In this document: positions 13,952-23,324 of the stretch, piece after piece
Position numbering within the stretch: position 1 is the stretch's first letter
Layout: each line of letters opens with the position of its first letter
Origin: Nectonema munidae
Lineage: Eukaryota; Nematomorpha; Nectonematoida; Nectonematidae
Length of the DNA: 64,000 nucleotides
Direction of reading: 5' to 3'
Assembly (NCBI GenBank): GCA_030549495.1
Contig: JAUIRK010000110.1
Coordinates: 248,001 to 312,000, forward strand
Notes under the pieces: model-generated
The model's database searches: none
Told to the model about the DNA's origin: nothing
Seen by the model: only the letters and a program-made list of their open reading frames with translations
Made by a program: the position numbers and the translations under genes

Positions 13952-15748
13952 ATGAGTTCTTTCAAGAAGCGGAAAATAGAAGATAAATACCGTATTTTTA
14001 ACACAGAATGGACGGAAAAGTATTTCTTTACTGACATTAAATATAAAGCTGTGTTTGATTTGTCATGGCACAGTTGCTGTCTTCAAGGAATACAATTTAA
14101 AACGCCATTTTCAAACCAATCATGCTAACTTTGGAAAAACCTTATCAAATCAAGATCTGAAAAAGAAAGCAACTGATCTGATAGAGTTTTAATCGACAAC
14201 AGACGGTGCTTGGGGAATCGTCATCTTTACAAAAGAATGTAACCAAAGCAAGTTTTTTAGTGGCTTATAAAATTGCAAAGGAAAACAAGTCATTTGCACA
14301 AGCAGAATTTGTTAAAGACTGCATGGTTGAAGCTGTCAGTGTTGTCTGTCCCAAAGCTAAGTACAAAGTAGAAGCCATATCGATGTCACAAAAATTGTTC
14401 GTCGCATTGGCGCAATTGCAGACAATTATCAAAAACAAATGCTGACATCGAGAGGTAATTTTGATTGGTTTTCTATTGCTTTAGATGAGAGTAATGGTCT
14501 TCAAGATACTGCTCATTACTGATTTACATAAGAAGAATTGATGACAGATTTGAGATTACAGAGGAATTGTTATCAATGGTATCTTTGAAGGACACCACTA
14601 GTGGAAAAAGATTTGTTTGAAAGTGTCATAAACAGTATAACAAGGTCTGGATTAAGCCTGGATAAACTGGCAAGTGTTACAGCAGATGGTGCTCCTTCTC
14701 TCACAGGTAAGTATTCTGGCTTAGTTCAATAACACGAAAGTATTTATGCCTCATCCACAAAATTCTACACCATTTTAACATCCTCATCTGCGATTATATT
14801 TACATTTTTGTTAGTTAATGTATGATAAAATCAAAGAAGAATTTCCACTGCACAATGCACTCTTTTTTCACTGAATTCAAACATATTATGGATCCAGTGG
14901 TGAGTACAGTGAATTTAATAAGAGCACAAGGATTGAATCATAGGCAATTCAGAAATTTTTTGGAACATATTCAGGCAGATTATACTTATGTGCTTTACCA
15001 CACAAATGTCCACTGGTTAAGTATAGGAAGAGTGCTTAAGAGTGTATGGGACCTCAAAGCAGAGATTCTCTTATTTTTGGATTAAAAGGCATTTCTTGTG
15101 TCTTTTCAAAGGAAATGAAGAATGGGTTTGTGATTTTGTATTTGCTGTGGACACTTTTTGTCAAGCAAGCAAAAGGAGAAAATTTTTGTTCATTTTCCTT
15201 ATTTGAAAGCCCAAACTGTCACATCAGCATTGTCAGACAAATACAGTTCTCAGTTGATGGATTTACAACGGGAATTTATCAGACTATTTGCTGATTTCAA
15301 GGCAATTGAAGAGCAGTTTGATTTTCTCTGTTCACCTTTTGTCAGTGATATTGAAACTACTGCTGAGGAATTGCAGATGAAACTGATTGATTTCCATGGT
15401 GATAACTCTTTAAAGAGGGTGTTTGAAAGTAAGCCACTGGTCGAATTTTATGCCTCTCTGCACTCAGAAAAGTTTCAAAAGCTAAAAAAATTTGCAAGAT
15501 GTTTGTGCTGTTTGCATCAACTTATATTAGTGAGCAAACATTCTCAATAATGAAAATTAACAAGTCAAAGAACAGATCACTTCTCACTGACTCAAACCTT
15601 CAGTCAGTCCTAAGAATTAGCACAAGCAACTTTACGCCTGATTTTAACAAATTGGTTAATGACAGAGGTCATCTGCATCATTCTCATTGACATTATTTAT
15701 CGGATTTTATAAATGCGGCCCTCACATTAAAAAGTTTGCCCACCCATG
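13952..15748 (+). pseudogene. hAT transposase relic of the GTF2IRD2/Charlie8 type
   Basis: The reading starts at ATG 13952 (MSSFKKRKIEDKYRIF) with a damaged BED-type zinc finger. It continues with GESSSLQKNVTKASFLVAYK near 14210, a catalytic-domain piece including ALDES near 14480 and a TADGAPSLTGK motif near 14680. Then come DPVVSTVNLIRAQGLNHRQF near 14890 and HTNVHWLSIGRVLK. The C-terminal dimerisation segment (ASTYISEQTFSIMKINKSKN, then the NRSLLTDSNLQ region) ends at TGA 15688-15690. This order matches the hAT transposase captured as the C-terminus of vertebrate GTF2IRD2. Several frameshifts and at least two internal deletions (near 14710-14820 and 15130-15160) rule out function. The 3' terminus GCCCACCCATG at 15738-15748 fits a hAT end; no 5' terminus was seen. 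Confidence 0.8.
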
Positions 15749-15988
15749 AGCTAGTTAGATCTTCAAATTTACTGTCATTAGATTCGCGCTAATGACATGG
15801 CAATCATCGTTTCCCTTAGCAGAGAGCACATTTAATTTTGGAAGCAGTGAAAAGTAAAAATACGAAAAAGCACGGGAATTGTATTTACTATTTTTACATT
15901 CTCTTTTTATCATGCATACGATACGAGAAGGAAATAAGAAAGATGAGATTGCGTTCGTGATCTCCGTTGACATTTGTTGAGGGATGGG

Positions 15989-18043
15989 TCAGGCATCAAG
16001 CATGGACCTGACTTGGAGAAACTCAGAAATCAAGGACAACGCTTCTCTCCATACGTTCTGGGCTTTGTGATAAAGAGGGTGCTCTTCAGAGTTGTACATG
16101 CAGGCATTTGCGAATATCAGGTTGATGAAGTATATATAGCGAGCAAGCGTGAGGCTCGAGTCCGTCTGCACGACTTTTCGGAGTGTGGCCATGTCCATCG
16201 GAGATTTCACAACTTGGAAATAGTCGTCCGGCAGGACGTGGGAGAGCGTCTTGATGAACGGGTCGATCCCCATGATGTTAATCAAATTGGCATGCAGCTT
16301 GAGAATTGTTTTTTGCAACTCGCTCATTTTTCCCCCAACAGCCTTCACATTGCAAGTCATTTCTTCATCATCCTCTTCCATGTTTCCACTGTTGTACTCC
16401 TTGACAAGCTTCACTTTCTTGTGTGGATGCTGCTCAAAAGATCCCTCCTCACTTTCATCAGCCAAAAAGTTGTTGTGATTGTATCCAATTCTCGAATCTT
16501 CGTCACTTCTTTCCGAAGAATTTCGTTCGTAAGGCAATTTTCGAGAGCCCACCGAACCAGAAATTTTTGAATATCTGTCGTCATCGTTATCTTGATCCTC
16601 GTTGTTTACTGAGCTGTAAAGAGAAATGTCATCATCTTGGTTTGAATTATTAGCAATAGAAAGAGAATTATGCTCTGAGCCAATGTCATAAATACAATCC
16701 TCCTCCTCATCCTCATCATCATCGTCATCATAATTGTCTTCACCAATAACATCATCTTCATAAAAGTCGCCTACTTCACCAAGGTTAATGCTTTTCATAG
16801 ACTCATCGTAGTCATGCAAAATCTTCATAATCTCTTCTCTGTGTCCGTTTTCAGTTGCGTCTAAGTTGAGCGATGAAGCGTTTTGAGAATAATTCACGTG
16901 ATCAACGGTTTCGGTGTTGTCATGACAAATGGTAGATTGGTTTTGGTAGGAGATGCAAGATGTCTTTCTTTCGTGACAGCCACCTTTCAAACGAGATTTC
17001 GAATTTTTGGCATCACTTGCGGCATCTTCTTCCTCTTCTGCAGAAGAAGAAAGGCAGACGTAAGAAGTTTGCAAGGCACAACTAGGAAGATCTTCTCCTA
17101 GAAGATCACTTACATTTTTGCCTGATGAAAACGTATCAGATATCCCCTTGCTAATTTCCTGCGGAGTAAAGAGTTTGGGTGAGGAGGTTGAATGAATTTG
17201 ATCGGCGTGACTAGATACATTATATGCGTTATGCTCTCTTTTAGAAGTCATATTTCTATTCTTTTGATCAAAAGAGAAGGAAAGGGTACTTATTCTTTCA
17301 GTGTTGCTAACACTCCAACGATTCCATAAACTTGTCAAGAATAAAGAACTTTCTTGTTGAATGTCATTTAAAACAAATGAACTTTCATTTGGAAAAATGC
17401 CCTTTGTCTGCTTATTCTTCTTTTCTTCCGAGAAGGACAGCGCCGAGCAAAAGTTTGAAGGAGGAATATCTTTTGGAATTAGCAGTGTTGAACGCACTTC
17501 TGTATTGATAGTGTAATCGTGTTCCGGCTTGTTGTTCTGAAGGATGTAATTATGATCAACACGAGTTTGTTGCACGGATTGGTCTCTTAATTCTAGGCGA
17601 CTCAATTGCAGCATACCACACGGCAGCGGAGAGTGACTGACGGCGAATGGTGTAACATCCTCTCTCAAAGTTGAAGAGTTTTGAAGAGGAGACATTGGTA
17701 GAGAATTCTTGGAGGTTATGGTAGAATGCCTTCCTACGTTCTCATTATAACTGCATGTTGTTGAATATAAAGCCGCATTCCCTAAACTCATACTTCCACG
17801 TGTTTGACTTGATAAAACCTTTTCTCGGTCGCAAGAGTCAATGGTGTATTTTGATTGGAGGAATGAGGCAAGTTCCGGAGAAATTTTGCGCGAAACAAGA
17901 GGCATGAGTTTATCTTCGGTGAAACAGAGCTCCAGGCCAATGGAAAAATTTTCCTTGAGTGAAGAAACGCACTTTTTTATGACATAATTTTCGAATGTCA
18001 ATTCAGAAAGACTTCGAGACAAACACTTCGTCTTTTCTTCCAT
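15989..18043 (-). CDS. Bromodomain protein, 684 residues, single coding exon
   Basis: A single uninterrupted frame runs from ATG 18043 to TGA 15989-15991. The C-terminal ~110 residues (about 576-684) form a bromodomain, the acetyl-lysine-binding fold of nuclear chromatin regulators. Its markers are the ZA-loop and PMDMATL helix (about 610-625) and the conserved Asn in NACMYN (about 650), which normally contacts acetyl-lysine. Residues about 430-456 are almost all Asp/Glu. A second acidic patch (EEDDEE) and a basic HPHKKVKLVK stretch, possibly a nuclear import signal, lie at about 539-565. The N-terminal 400 residues are Ser/Asn-rich with no domain I know. The NAxMYN...YH..... pattern recalls BRD8, but the family is unproven. 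Open length and codon texture mark it as a live host gene. No introns interrupt the coding region, unlike TWNK in the same window. Confidence 0.85.
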   Translation of the reverse strand: MEEKTKCLSRSLSELTFENYVIKKCVSSLKENFSIGLELCFTEDKLMPLVSRKISPELASFLQSKYTIDSCDREKVLSSQTRGSMSLGNAALYSTTCSYNENVGRHSTITSKNSLPMSPLQNSSTLREDVTPFAVSHSPLPCGMLQLSRLELRDQSVQQTRVDHNYILQNNKPEHDYTINTEVRSTLLIPKDIPPSNFCSALSFSEEKKNKQTKGIFPNESSFVLNDIQQESSLFLTSLWNRWSVSNTERISTLSFSFDQKNRNMTSKREHNAYNVSSHADQIHSTSSPKLFTPQEISKGISDTFSSGKNVSDLLGEDLPSCALQTSYVCLSSSAEEEEDAASDAKNSKSRLKGGCHERKTSCISYQNQSTICHDNTETVDHVNYSQNASSLNLDATENGHREEIMKILHDYDESMKSINLGEVGDFYEDDVIGEDNYDDDDDEDEEEDCIYDIGSEHNSLSIANNSNQDDDISLYSSVNNEDQDNDDDRYSKISGSVGSRKLPYERNSSERSDEDSRIGYNHNNFLADESEEGSFEQHPHKKVKLVKEYNSGNMEEDDEEMTCNVKAVGGKMSELQKTILKLHANLINIMGIDPFIKTLSHVLPDDYFQVVKSPMDMATLRKVVQTDSSLTLARYIYFINLIFANACMYNSEEHPLYHKAQNVWREALSLISEFLQVRSMLDA

Positions 18044-18090
18044 TGAGTTGACTAGGACTATGTGGAGGTAGAGTGTACAACAAAATATCT
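18044..18090 (-). promoter_or_regulatory. 5' leader with splice acceptor before the bromodomain ATG
   Basis: On the minus strand the sequence TTAATATATATTTCAG ends at 18089, an ordinary 3' splice site. It leaves a 45-bp leader (18088-18044) before the ATG. The acceptor could join an upstream untranslated exon or a trans-spliced leader; the sequence does not show which. I found no clear promoter. Confidence 0.4.
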
Positions 18091-18104
18091 GAAATATATA
18101 TTAA

Positions 18105-18755
18105 TCAATTTTAGAATTTGAATTAACAACTTTTTAACACTTTGAGGCCAAAAAGACAGAGGTCTCCCATTAAACAAAAGGCATATCTTAAGAGACTCAT
18201 TGAAAAAGGTAAACGATAGATTCTATTACTTTTCTTTTTATAAGGCCCTAAATGTATATTTGAAATCATATTTCTTTTATTAAATTGAGGTTCACTTGAT
18301 ATGATAATAAATAAGAATAGAATGAAAACAAGGGCAGACAAAAATATTCTGTAAAATGCAAAGCTTTAAACGTTTGTCCTCATTCATATTACAGTAAGTG
18401 AAGGAGATAAATTAAATTAACGCAATAGAATACTCAAGTCAGGATAAATGATCTAACTATATTTCGTAAATATAATTTAAACAATAAATCTTTTATTACA
18501 AAATTGAATTATATACCACCCTCATTCACAGATATTCATGTTATTTCTTTTTTCCTTCAAATTTTGTTAAAACTTAGTACAAATAATTTCATCCTCAAAA
18601 AGATTAGCCAATTCATATAAATTTAAGGTTTGTAGCCAATTTTCTTTCAGACATTTTAAACCTTATTTCTATCTAAAACACTACATTTAAATTCACGACC
18701 TCAAACTTTGTAATTCATAGACATAAGTCCTAAATATATTTTCAAAGAATTTAAT
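18105..18755. other. AT-rich upstream region of the bromodomain gene
   Basis: This stretch should hold the intron, first exon and promoter of the bromodomain gene if the upstream acceptor is used. I see no recognisable element or RNA gene in it. Confidence 0.3.
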
Positions 18756-19191
18756 ATGAAGATTATACAAGATGTCAACCACCTATTTGCAATTTTGCGA
18801 CTGCAACTTCTGTCCAAGTCAAGTCAGCATGACAACAGTTTTTCGTGTCCTCGTTCCACTTGCTTCTACTACGCGTGTGAGGAATGGTTTTCAACTCTTA
18901 TAAATTCAAAAACAAGAAATAGAGACAGATTGTGTGTTGTAGATGGCATGAGACATGATCCAACAAAGACTGGGCCAGTAATTTTAAAGCTTGCTGCTCA
19001 AGTACAAGCGCAGATATCGCACTAATTCCCAAAATACCTGTTGAAACCTCGTAACTTATTTAGATTGGTACTTTCCTTTTTCTTCTGAGAAAATAAAATT
19101 ATTAAACACGCTGCTTATAGTGGGAGTCCGGGACCTTTTAGCATCTCGGCACGGGGCCGCAAGTGCGTAACCGTTGGGAAATACTGATCTA
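18756..19191 (+). mobile_element. hAT transposase 3' relic with terminal repeat
   Basis: The frame 18756-19025 ends in FSTLINSKTRNRDRL, then a degraded ...VILKLAAQVQAQISH, the hAT dimerisation tail of the ZBED5/FAM200/SCAND3 type. The sequence finishes in a hAT-like terminus: read backwards from 19191 it begins CAGTATTTCCCAACGG. This resembles the CAGTGTTTCTCAAC end at 11428, so the two relics may be related. The 5' part is absent. Confidence 0.65.
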
Positions 19192-19194
19192 TAA

Positions 19195-20125
19195 CTAATG
19201 CTAAAAATGAGATGCCATGTGCCATATCTCAAGGTCGTATGTATATGGCGATTTTGGTTGGTCATTGAAAGATATCCTGAATCTTACACGCTTATGATTT
19301 ATGTTACAACACAACATGTTTGATCTATTTCCTTCAATACAGTTTATTAAAATGTTCTATTGGTTTCCATTAGTTTAGTGTTTTACATTGTCTTCAAAAA
19401 GATTTGCAAATTAGTGTCTATAACAGGGGCCGGGAACCTTTTTGACTAAAAGAGCCCAAAAAGACATATTTTAAAATCTAATCCTCTGAGAGCCATATAT
19501 ATTTTTAAATACTGATTACAATTAAATGGAAAAAGAAGACCAACAATTTTATAGTATAATAAGACTCTGAATTTATTTTAAACAACATTGTTTTATCGAA
19601 GTTATTTATTAATAAGCAAAGTCTGCATCATCATCAGCTTTATCTGTGTCATCGTGATTCGTAATGATGACGAAATTAAGAGAGTGTAGAATTGGCAAGA
19701 AGGATATGCATTATCGCAATACCTCCCTTTATCCTGAAGGCCACCTAATTTATTTGAGAGCCAGATGCAGTCATCAAAAGAGCCATGTCTGGCTCGCGAG
19801 CCATAGGTTCCCGACCCCTGTATAACCTTTTTATCTAAACCAAAACAAAAGCATTCAAAAGCTGAATTCTAAATTATTTTTTCAAAAGTATATCTGCTTT
19901 AAAAATTTTTTTCCAAAACTTTCTACTACTAAAGTGAGCTTTGTTCCTTTACATGGGATTTGTATAATAGAAAAGTTCATTCTTCAATTTTACTGAATTT
20001 GTGAGCCTTTTTCTATGACTTGCAAAAACACAACATCAGATCAAAATGATAAAAATTTTTATGTTGCGTTTTTGAACCGTTGGCAACTAAAGAAAGTATA
20101 AATTTATCTTTTAATCTAACAATCC
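19195..20125. repeat. Dispersed repeat, second copy of 10585-11130
   Basis: Without the MITE at 19424-19820, this stretch aligns by eye to 10585-11130 in the same orientation. Shared blocks include TCATTGAAAGAT, CTTCAAAAAGATTT, CCTTTTTATCTAA and GCCTTTTTCTATGA, with small indels. In the first copy it forms part of the transposon end next to the 26-bp array; here no array is present. Non-coding. Confidence 0.7.
19424..19820. mobile_element. hAT-like MITE with 5-bp TATAA duplication
   Basis: It is 397 bp with inverted ends CAGGGGCCGGGAACC and GGTTCCCGACCCCTG. TATAA flanks both sides (19419-19423 and 19821-19825). The related copy near 10813-10830 reads straight through without the element, giving a natural empty site that supports the boundaries. 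A 5-bp rather than 8-bp duplication fits the hAT5 subgroup. No coding capacity. Confidence 0.85.
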
Positions 20126-21578
20126 GCAGCTATGATTGTTATTGGGAGCTGAGAATGCAAGTGTAATGTGGGGTAATAAAATATTGGTGGTGTGATCATT
20201 GGACAAAAATTCTTTCATAAAAAATTTTGAAAATTAAAAAAAGTCACTTTGGCATTTTTTGTAGATAAATGATTGATGTGAAGAAGGGTTTTGCTATCCA
20301 ATCGAGCAAATCGTAACCATTGGCTTCGAGAGCCCATTCGCGAATTTCTGACAGCTCTATTATAGCATATTATTTCTTCATCCCTTATTCTTTAGCTTCA
20401 GCGCGAATTTTTTCCTCCCAGTCATAATAGATGTAGAGCTTATAGTGATAGTATTAGAATCGCAATCAACAAAATATCTCATTCAACGCCTGACATTAGT
20501 CTTAAAATCTTCATCCACAGTAGGTTCTTGAATTAGAATTTTATTATAAGTAAAAACACATTTAACAAAATAATTTTGTATTAGTTCTAGCTTTATTAAA
20601 CTCCAAGACTCTTTAACTGTATCAAGTATATTAGCTTGATTTGAAAATCAAATGGACGCATCAATTTAAAAGTTTTAATTATTTCTGCATCACAAGGTAG
20701 AAATTGAGTTTGCAGGAAAGTAAATAATTTCAACATTGGATAAAAGAATGAGAACAAGAATAACAGGTGTATTGAACGAGGTTTTTTCATTTTATTGTTT
20801 AGTTAGTCTATTAAGCCTATCTGCAAAAATAAGTTTATTCATTCATATCCGTCCATGCTTTGCTATATGTTTATATTCAAGAGGGAGTAAATTTGTTTGA
20901 AATCAACCGAAACATCGTGGATTAGCTGAATGCCCGATTATAAGAAGAGTCAACTTTTCCCCATAGCAAAACATAACATAACAGGTATTCTGTTATTAGA
21001 ATTTTTATAACATTTATCGCCTTTTATTACTTGTGACTTGTTAGATAAAGCACAAAAAAAACAAAGCTGTTTCATTAGGACTAAAGATATCACTTAAACA
21101 GTAACCATGAGAGACGTGAACGCAAGTTTTCTATTGGTACTTCATTTATGTTTGCACTTCCCCCGGATAAAATAAAACATTAAATGGTCCACCCTAACTA
21201 TAAGCCTAAAAATTCATCTTATTACAAAAATATTTTAAAAATGCATGCCTATAGCAATTTTAAAACACATAAATCCTAATATTTAAGGCGTCCCACTCCT
21301 TTAATGTGTGCCCCTGGTCTAACCCTAGCCATACGCCAAAAAATCTTAATCTTTTTGCAAATATACTTTACAAATGACATAAAAATGCATGCCTACAGCA
21401 ATTTGAAAACATTTAATACCTAAATCATGTTTTTAACGACTTCAAATTTTTGATGAAAAGTTAAATGAATGCGTTTTCTTTTTTATGGAGTTTTGAAAAG
21501 TAAAAAATAATAAAAAATTTCACTTTCTCAAATAACAAATAGTTTGCATATGTAAATTTTAACCCAATGATAATTATT
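20126..21578. other. AT-rich spacer, nothing recognised
   Basis: Both strands were read. Short open frames such as 20596-20790 show no domain, and I found no paired termini or RNA gene. Confidence 0.3.
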
Positions 21579-21781
21579 GGTACTTTCCTGTTATCGCCCC
21601 ACCACCCCAAAATGTTATAAAACATGTATTAAAGTAGACAAATGTATTAAAAAAAACAAGTGAAAAATCTTTTAATCTGTAGGTGGATAAAATTCAACGA
21701 TATCAAAAAGGTTAAAACAATACAAGAATATTTATCGTGGTAGAAGAGCGATGGGTGGTGGGGCGATAACAGGAAAGTACC
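21579..21781. mobile_element. 203-bp MITE with GG termini and 8-bp target duplication
   Basis: It starts GGTACTTTCCTGTTATCGCC and ends with its near-exact inverse, GGCGATAACAGGAAAGTACC, giving roughly 29-bp terminal inverted repeats. TAATTATT lies directly on both sides (21571-21578 and 21782-21789). The GG start is not typical of hAT; Merlin, P or Mutator-type parents would fit an 8-bp duplication. The superfamily is unassigned. Confidence 0.9.
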
Positions 21782-21789
21782 TAATTATT

Positions 21790-22543
21790 TAATACGCAAT
21801 AATCAAAATCAACATACATATTCGCACTCGTTGGAAGTATGATATTTAAGTTTGATTAGTTTTGTAAAAAGTGGTCTTGACAACCAACTAATAAATTCAT
21901 TTATAACTATTAATTGGATTGGATTCGGAGTCAGTGTCTTTTAAATAAAGACACTTTGTCGATATTTTAAATAAAGAAAAAAAAGTAAGCATATAGTGTC
22001 CTTTATCAAATTCGGAGGTGCGGGGGGGGGGGGGGGGGTGGCTATTATATTATATAAAAAAATAAAGAAATAATTTTTATTTTATGATTTATGATCATAA
22101 CAACTAATTATTTTCTCATGTTAATTTGAACAAAAAGAATTCAAATTTATTTAAAAACAGTTTAAAAGGGTAACCTTTGAGTACTAATAAAAAACAAAAA
22201 CAAATTGTATAGTGTAAAACAATTTGTAATTCAAAACTTACAAAAAAAAGGTTAAATATTTTCTAATAGGGGTGGGGTATTTCATAAATTGCAAATTCGG
22301 GTCGTACTAAAACAAGATATATCACGCTGCAAAAAAATAAAATGGAGACTCACTCGGACAATAGAAAAAAACTGAAGACAACATATAAACTAAACGAACA
22401 TTAAATTAATAAAACTCTATAAAATATATTTAATTTATATTTATCTAAATTTATTATAATTTATAATAAATAAATAATAATTAATTAATAGATATTATTA
22501 AAATTAATTTCGATTAATTATATTTTATTAAAGAACTAAACTT
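21790..22543. other. AT-rich spacer with G homopolymer
   Basis: A run of G follows a C at about 22022-22039. The rest is low-complexity AT-rich sequence with no gene or termini that I recognise. Confidence 0.3.
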
Positions 22544-22617
22544 AGAGCCTCAATGGTTGTTAGGGTACACCTCTCAGCTTAACAGTTAATTGTCAGGGGT
22601 TCGATCCCTAAGGCTCC
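22544..22617 (+). repeat. tRNA-like sequence, probably a SINE head
   Basis: The stretch is 74 bp, a tRNA's length. The ends pair as an acceptor stem (AGAGCCT with AGGCTCC, one mismatch). A strong T-arm/B-box, GGGGTTCGATCCC, and an A-box-like CAATGGTTGTTAGGG are present. No good anticodon stem forms, so I prefer a tRNA-derived SINE or pseudogene to a working tRNA. The SINE body may continue to about 22720. Confidence 0.5.
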
Positions 22618-23324
22618 CAACTCTTAAAAACAAATTAACAAAAACTGTGATTAACCATCTTAAGCATAAAGCGAGCATATAGCCTTAAGGCTGAAAGTGC
22701 CTTCTCCAACCAAAGAATTAAATTTAATTTTGTTCGTTTTAGCAAAAATAGCCGCTATTAATTAATTTACAGATTGTTTAAGCAAAAGTAATGATTTTCG
22801 CCAAGTTGGAATCTGAGAAAAGTTGGAATTTAACCATTTTACCGTTAGAGTTTTTGATATCAAAAATTAAAAAATATAAAAACAAAACGCAAAAATAAAA
22901 ATAATTGATTTAAATTAAATTTATAAAATTTTGTTTAGTTTTCAACTTTTCTTTTTTTTTATATATACTCAAATTATTTACATTGAGAAATTTCTACAAA
23001 TAAAATTATAATTAATATTATAATTATTTACAATGGTTTCTCTACAAATAATTGCCACTTAAAAAAAAAATTTTTTTTTAATAAATTCTTCTTCTTCTTG
23101 CCACTTCTCCAAAATTTTACTTTTGGCTAGGGCCTTGTATCTATATTATGATTTTAAAAATATAAATTATATTTTTTTTATATAGAAATATTTTTTTTAT
23201 GAAATGTTATTAATATTGTACTTTTATTAATATAACTGTGCAAATTATATGTATTTGTTTTTAAAATCTGTAGTTAAGTATTAAATTGCCCATAGTTCTT
23301 TCACTTTTGATAATAAGAAAATTG
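22618..23324. other. AT-rich low-complexity spacer
   Basis: Apart from a possible SINE body at the left, only A/T-rich sequence is visible, with a CTT-rich patch near 23087-23110. No gene seen. Confidence 0.3.

Noticed and set aside
15974-17101. Plus-strand frames opposite the bromodomain gene
   Set aside because: Shadows of the minus-strand coding sequence; no domain, and composition mirrors the real gene.
22544-22617. Functional tRNA gene
   Set aside because: Length, acceptor ends and T-arm fit, but no anticodon stem forms, so a SINE head or pseudogene is more likely.
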